From Gammaproteobacteria bacterium (lineage in GTDB: Bacteria > Pseudomonadota > Gammaproteobacteria > HK1): a stretch of DNA of 64,000 bases. The notes beneath the pieces are model-generated. The model was not told the origin of the DNA. It made no database searches and saw only the letters and a program-made list of their open reading frames with translations. Position numbers and translations under genes: made by a program. Numbering within the stretch: position 1 is the first letter of the stretch; the number at the start of each line of letters is the position of its first letter. The DNA lies in assembly GCA_009937425.1 (NCBI GenBank), contig JAACFO010000005.1, positions 1 to 64,000 of the forward strand, written 5' to 3'. Positions 62,187 through 64,000 of this stretch are shown one piece after another.

Positions 62187-63272
62187 TCAGAATACGATGA
62201 CGTTGCGCAATGCTTCGCCGCGGTTGACCGAAGCGATGGCCTCGTTGATTTTCTCCAGGGGATAACGGCCGCTGATCAGTTCGTCGAGCTTCAGCGTTCC
62301 CTGCCGGTACAGATCCACGAGCCTGGGAATATCGACACGGATTCTGGAGGATCCCATCTTGCTGCCGAGTACCACCTGACAATCATTGGCAACTCTCAGG
62401 GGTTCGAACCCGGCTATCTCACCGGATGCCGGCATGCCCACCAGCACCAGGGTGCCGCCTTTGCGGATAAGTCTGAACCCTTGCTCGATGACGGACTTCA
62501 CGCCGACGGTGACGAATGCGTAGTCGGCGCCACGCCCGTCGGTCAAAGCGCGAACCGCCACGGCTGCCTCTTCCCGGGTGGAGTTGATGGCATGTGTCGC
62601 GCCGAAGCGCCTGGCTGCGCTGAGCTTCTCATCGGAGATATCGATAGCGATAATTTTCCGGCAATCACTCAAGGCAGCACCCTGGATGCTGTTTAATCCA
62701 ACGCCTCCGGTACCGATGACGACCACGTTGGAATCCGGCTCGACTCCGGCGGTGTTCACCACCGCTCCGAGCCCGGTGATCACGCCACATGCCAGTAGCG
62801 ACGCACTGTCGAAGGGAATCTCGTCCGGGATGACGACGACCTGGGACGGATCCACCACCACTTGCTCGGCGAAGGCGCCGGTCCTGAGTCCCTGGGCGAC
62901 GCGCCCGCCATCGGCGGCGGTAATAGGCCCGTCCCGATCCAGGGAAAACTCCTCTTCGCACAAGACCTCGTCGCCGTCTCGACAGAAATAACAGTGGCCG
63001 CAAGACCGAATCAGGGTCACCACGACATGATCGCCGATCTGAAATCCTTCCACGCCGGCGCCGATCTCCTCGATGACGCCGGATGCCTCGTGTCCGAATA
63101 CCGACGGAAGATCGCCGCCCCAGGCCCCGTCCGCGTAGTGAATATCGCTGTGGCAGATCGCGCAGACCGCCACCTTAACGCGAATTTCGCCGGCCCCCGG
63201 TGGTGCGAGCTCGAGCTCTTCGATGCTCAGCGGTTTGGCAAATTCCCTGCAGACCGCGGCTTTGATTTTCAT
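62187..63272 (-). CDS. Zinc-dependent alcohol dehydrogenase (class III-like)
   Basis: This 361-residue MDR-family dehydrogenase has catalytic zinc ligands C40 and H61 (FGHEASG). The structural zinc site is C91-x2-C94-x2-C97-x7-C105. The loop ACGVITGLGAVVNTA and the NAD motif VIGTGGVGLN follow. The pattern matches the class III and related formaldehyde or alcohol dehydrogenases, but the class III arginine region was not checked. Formaldehyde released by demethylation in this region would be a fitting substrate, by context. Convergent with the GntR gene and 9 bases from the next gene upstream. Confidence 0.9.
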   Translation of the reverse strand: MKIKAAVCREFAKPLSIEELELAPPGAGEIRVKVAVCAICHSDIHYADGAWGGDLPSVFGHEASGVIEEIGAGVEGFQIGDHVVVTLIRSCGHCYFCRDGDEVLCEEEFSLDRDGPITAADGGRVAQGLRTGAFAEQVVVDPSQVVVIPDEIPFDSASLLACGVITGLGAVVNTAGVEPDSNVVVIGTGGVGLNSIQGAALSDCRKIIAIDISDEKLSAARRFGATHAINSTREEAAVAVRALTDGRGADYAFVTVGVKSVIEQGFRLIRKGGTLVLVGMPASGEIAGFEPLRVANDCQVVLGSKMGSSRIRVDIPRLVDLYRQGTLKLDELISGRYPLEKINEAIASVNRGEALRNVIVF

Positions 63273-63281
63273 GTGCTCCCC

Positions 63282-63779
63282 CTACATGACCGGCGTAAGA
63301 ATAAATCCACCGGGATTGGTTGGCGAAGACGTAACCCGGAACACTGCCTCGTCAGGGGAATAAGGATTTTTCACATGCACAAACTCCGCCCGGTCGCGGC
63401 GGAACTCCAGATAGTTCACCAGCTTGCCGTCACGCAAGAACACGATGACCGTGAGCAAATCCCCGGCGATGAGCTCGTCGCGGGTATCCCGGGACCAGTC
63501 CCATTGAAACGGGCAATCGGTGGTCGCGCCACCGGGCTTGTAGTTGACGAGAATGTCGGCTCGGTCCCAGGGGAATTCAGTAATTCGCGCCAGCTGAACG
63601 GGCGCAGCACTGTCGGCGCCCGCCTGGATGGCGGCGCGCAGCGATCCCCGCAGCTCTGCGTGGCTGTTGCAGCTTTGATAGGTCGTCAGGAAATGGTACC
63701 CGAGCCCCAGGACGAGCACGGTCAGCGAGAGGTAGAGAACCGGCCGCGTCGGCAGGCCGGCCAGGGCGTCCTTCAACAT
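63282..63779 (-). CDS. Membrane-anchored protein of unknown function
   Basis: The 165-residue protein has one N-terminal membrane helix (PVLYLSLTVLVLGLGYHFLT) and a periplasmic part with two cysteines (SCNSHAELRG, TDCPFQW) that could form a disulfide. It ends FILTPVM. I recognise no family. It is 9 bases upstream of the dehydrogenase gene on the same strand, so the pair may be one transcript. A terminator-like hairpin lies upstream of it, between it and the next gene. Confidence 0.72.
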   Translation of the reverse strand: MLKDALAGLPTRPVLYLSLTVLVLGLGYHFLTTYQSCNSHAELRGSLRAAIQAGADSAAPVQLARITEFPWDRADILVNYKPGGATTDCPFQWDWSRDTRDELIAGDLLTVIVFLRDGKLVNYLEFRRDRAEFVHVKNPYSPDEAVFRVTSSPTNPGGFILTPVM

Positions 63780-63803
63780 GCGGAATTAAACACGGCAATC
63801 AAT

Positions 63804-63845
63804 GAAAAACCCCTCGCCGGCATAAAGACACCAGCGAGGGGTTTG
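63804..63845 (-). terminator. Rho-independent terminator for the upstream leftward gene
   Basis: CCCCTCGC (63810-63817) pairs with GCGAGGGG (63834-63841). On the leftward strand the stem is followed by TTTTT (the A-run 63805-63809). It lies just past the stop of the partial gene at the window edge. Confidence 0.85.
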
Positions 63846-63858
63846 TTGGCATTGTGCC

Positions 63859-64000
63859 CTATGGGTTTTCCGGCGATTCCTTGTCGATGATCTTTCTCAA
63901 CGACTCGGTGCCGCCGAAGCGCTTTATCTCCTCTTCGTAGGTCTTGCGCTCGCGTTTCGTTTGCACAATGTGCCACCAGATCCAGAACACCAGCCCGGCA
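63859..64000 (-). CDS. C-terminal part of a small membrane protein (cut by the window edge)
   Basis: The last 46 codons of a leftward gene read AGLVFWIWWHIVQTKRER, then KTYEEEIKRFGGTESLRKI, and stop at 63859-63861. A membrane helix rich in tryptophan is followed by a charged, helical cytoplasmic tail. The N-terminus is beyond the window. A strong terminator follows. I do not recognise it. Confidence 0.7.
   Translation of the reverse strand, partial: AGLVFWIWWHIVQTKRERKTYEEEIKRFGGTESLRKIIDKESPENP

Noticed and set aside
1-64000. CRISPR array, rRNA, tRNA, prophage or integrative element
   Set aside because: No regularly spaced repeats, RNA-gene signatures, integrase or phage structural genes were found on either strand by reading.

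Overview
The window reads as chromosomal DNA of a moderately GC-rich proteobacterium. The mix of a DddP-type DMSP lyase, several Rieske oxygenases, RhlE, an RRM protein, a DUF2157/GDYXXLXY pair, a RAYT transposase and many c-di-GMP-type and receiver-kinase signalling proteins points to a marine or coastal gammaproteobacterium. That placement is inference from gene content. No rRNA, tRNA, CRISPR array, prophage or replication origin was seen. Coding density is high and only 2630-3046 exceeds 300 bases without a gene.

Layout. 0.1-8.1 kb: a NIPSNAP/SDR pair, the RhlE helicase divergent from an RRM protein whose 5' UTR can fold over its ribosome binding site, a YaiI-type protein, enoyl-CoA hydratase/RidA, a beta-barrel protein, an M19 dipeptidase-like protein and a LysR regulator. 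8.2-18 kb: a tightly packed rightward cluster opposite the LysR gene: DddP, a Rieske oxygenase, an unrecognised 563-residue protein, a DUF3726-like protein, a fusion of a Rieske domain to an FMN/3Fe-4S glutamate-synthase domain, a broken gene (Rieske head joined to a ThDP-enzyme tail) and EmrAB-type efflux. 18-31 kb: M50 peptidase, MltF-like transglycosylase, cNMP-binding protein, class II aldolase, PLP trans-sulfuration enzyme, a SAM/cyclase/ATPase/TPR protein divergent from a receiver-kinase fusion, a second Rieske oxygenase with a glutamate metal-bridge residue, and a PAS/degenerate GGDEF protein. 31-37 kb: potDBCA polyamine-type ABC transporter and a second receiver-kinase fusion. 37-46 kb: thiolase, acyl-CoA dehydrogenase, ThDP enzyme, APH-like kinase, SDR and membrane proteins. 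46-51 kb: a RAYT flanked by direct repeats and two tandem receiver-GGDEF-EAL paralogues. 51-64 kb: HdeD-like protein, amine-oxidase-like flavoprotein, EamA exporter, then a leftward operon (FAD oxidase, type III GS-like ligase, and a three-gene split glutamate synthase plus a small unknown) controlled by a divergent FadR-type regulator, and a zinc alcohol dehydrogenase.

How it fits together. The unifying theme appears to be catabolism of methylated or amino osmolytes and amines: DMSP cleavage, Rieske N-demethylase-like oxygenases, two separate FMN glutamate-synthase-type modules, a gamma-glutamyl-ligase-like GS, DAO-family amine oxidases, a polyamine transporter and RidA. The two most interesting loci are the DddP-Rieske-GltS cluster (8.2-15.1 kb) and the oxidase/GS/split-GOGAT operon (54.7-61.2 kb). 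The latter resembles part of the N-methylglutamate pathway but lacks the other dehydrogenase subunits. Dispersed RAYT-type repeats mark the window start, the broken Rieske/ThDP gene and both sides of the RAYT gene, which suggests that this element family has shaped the region.
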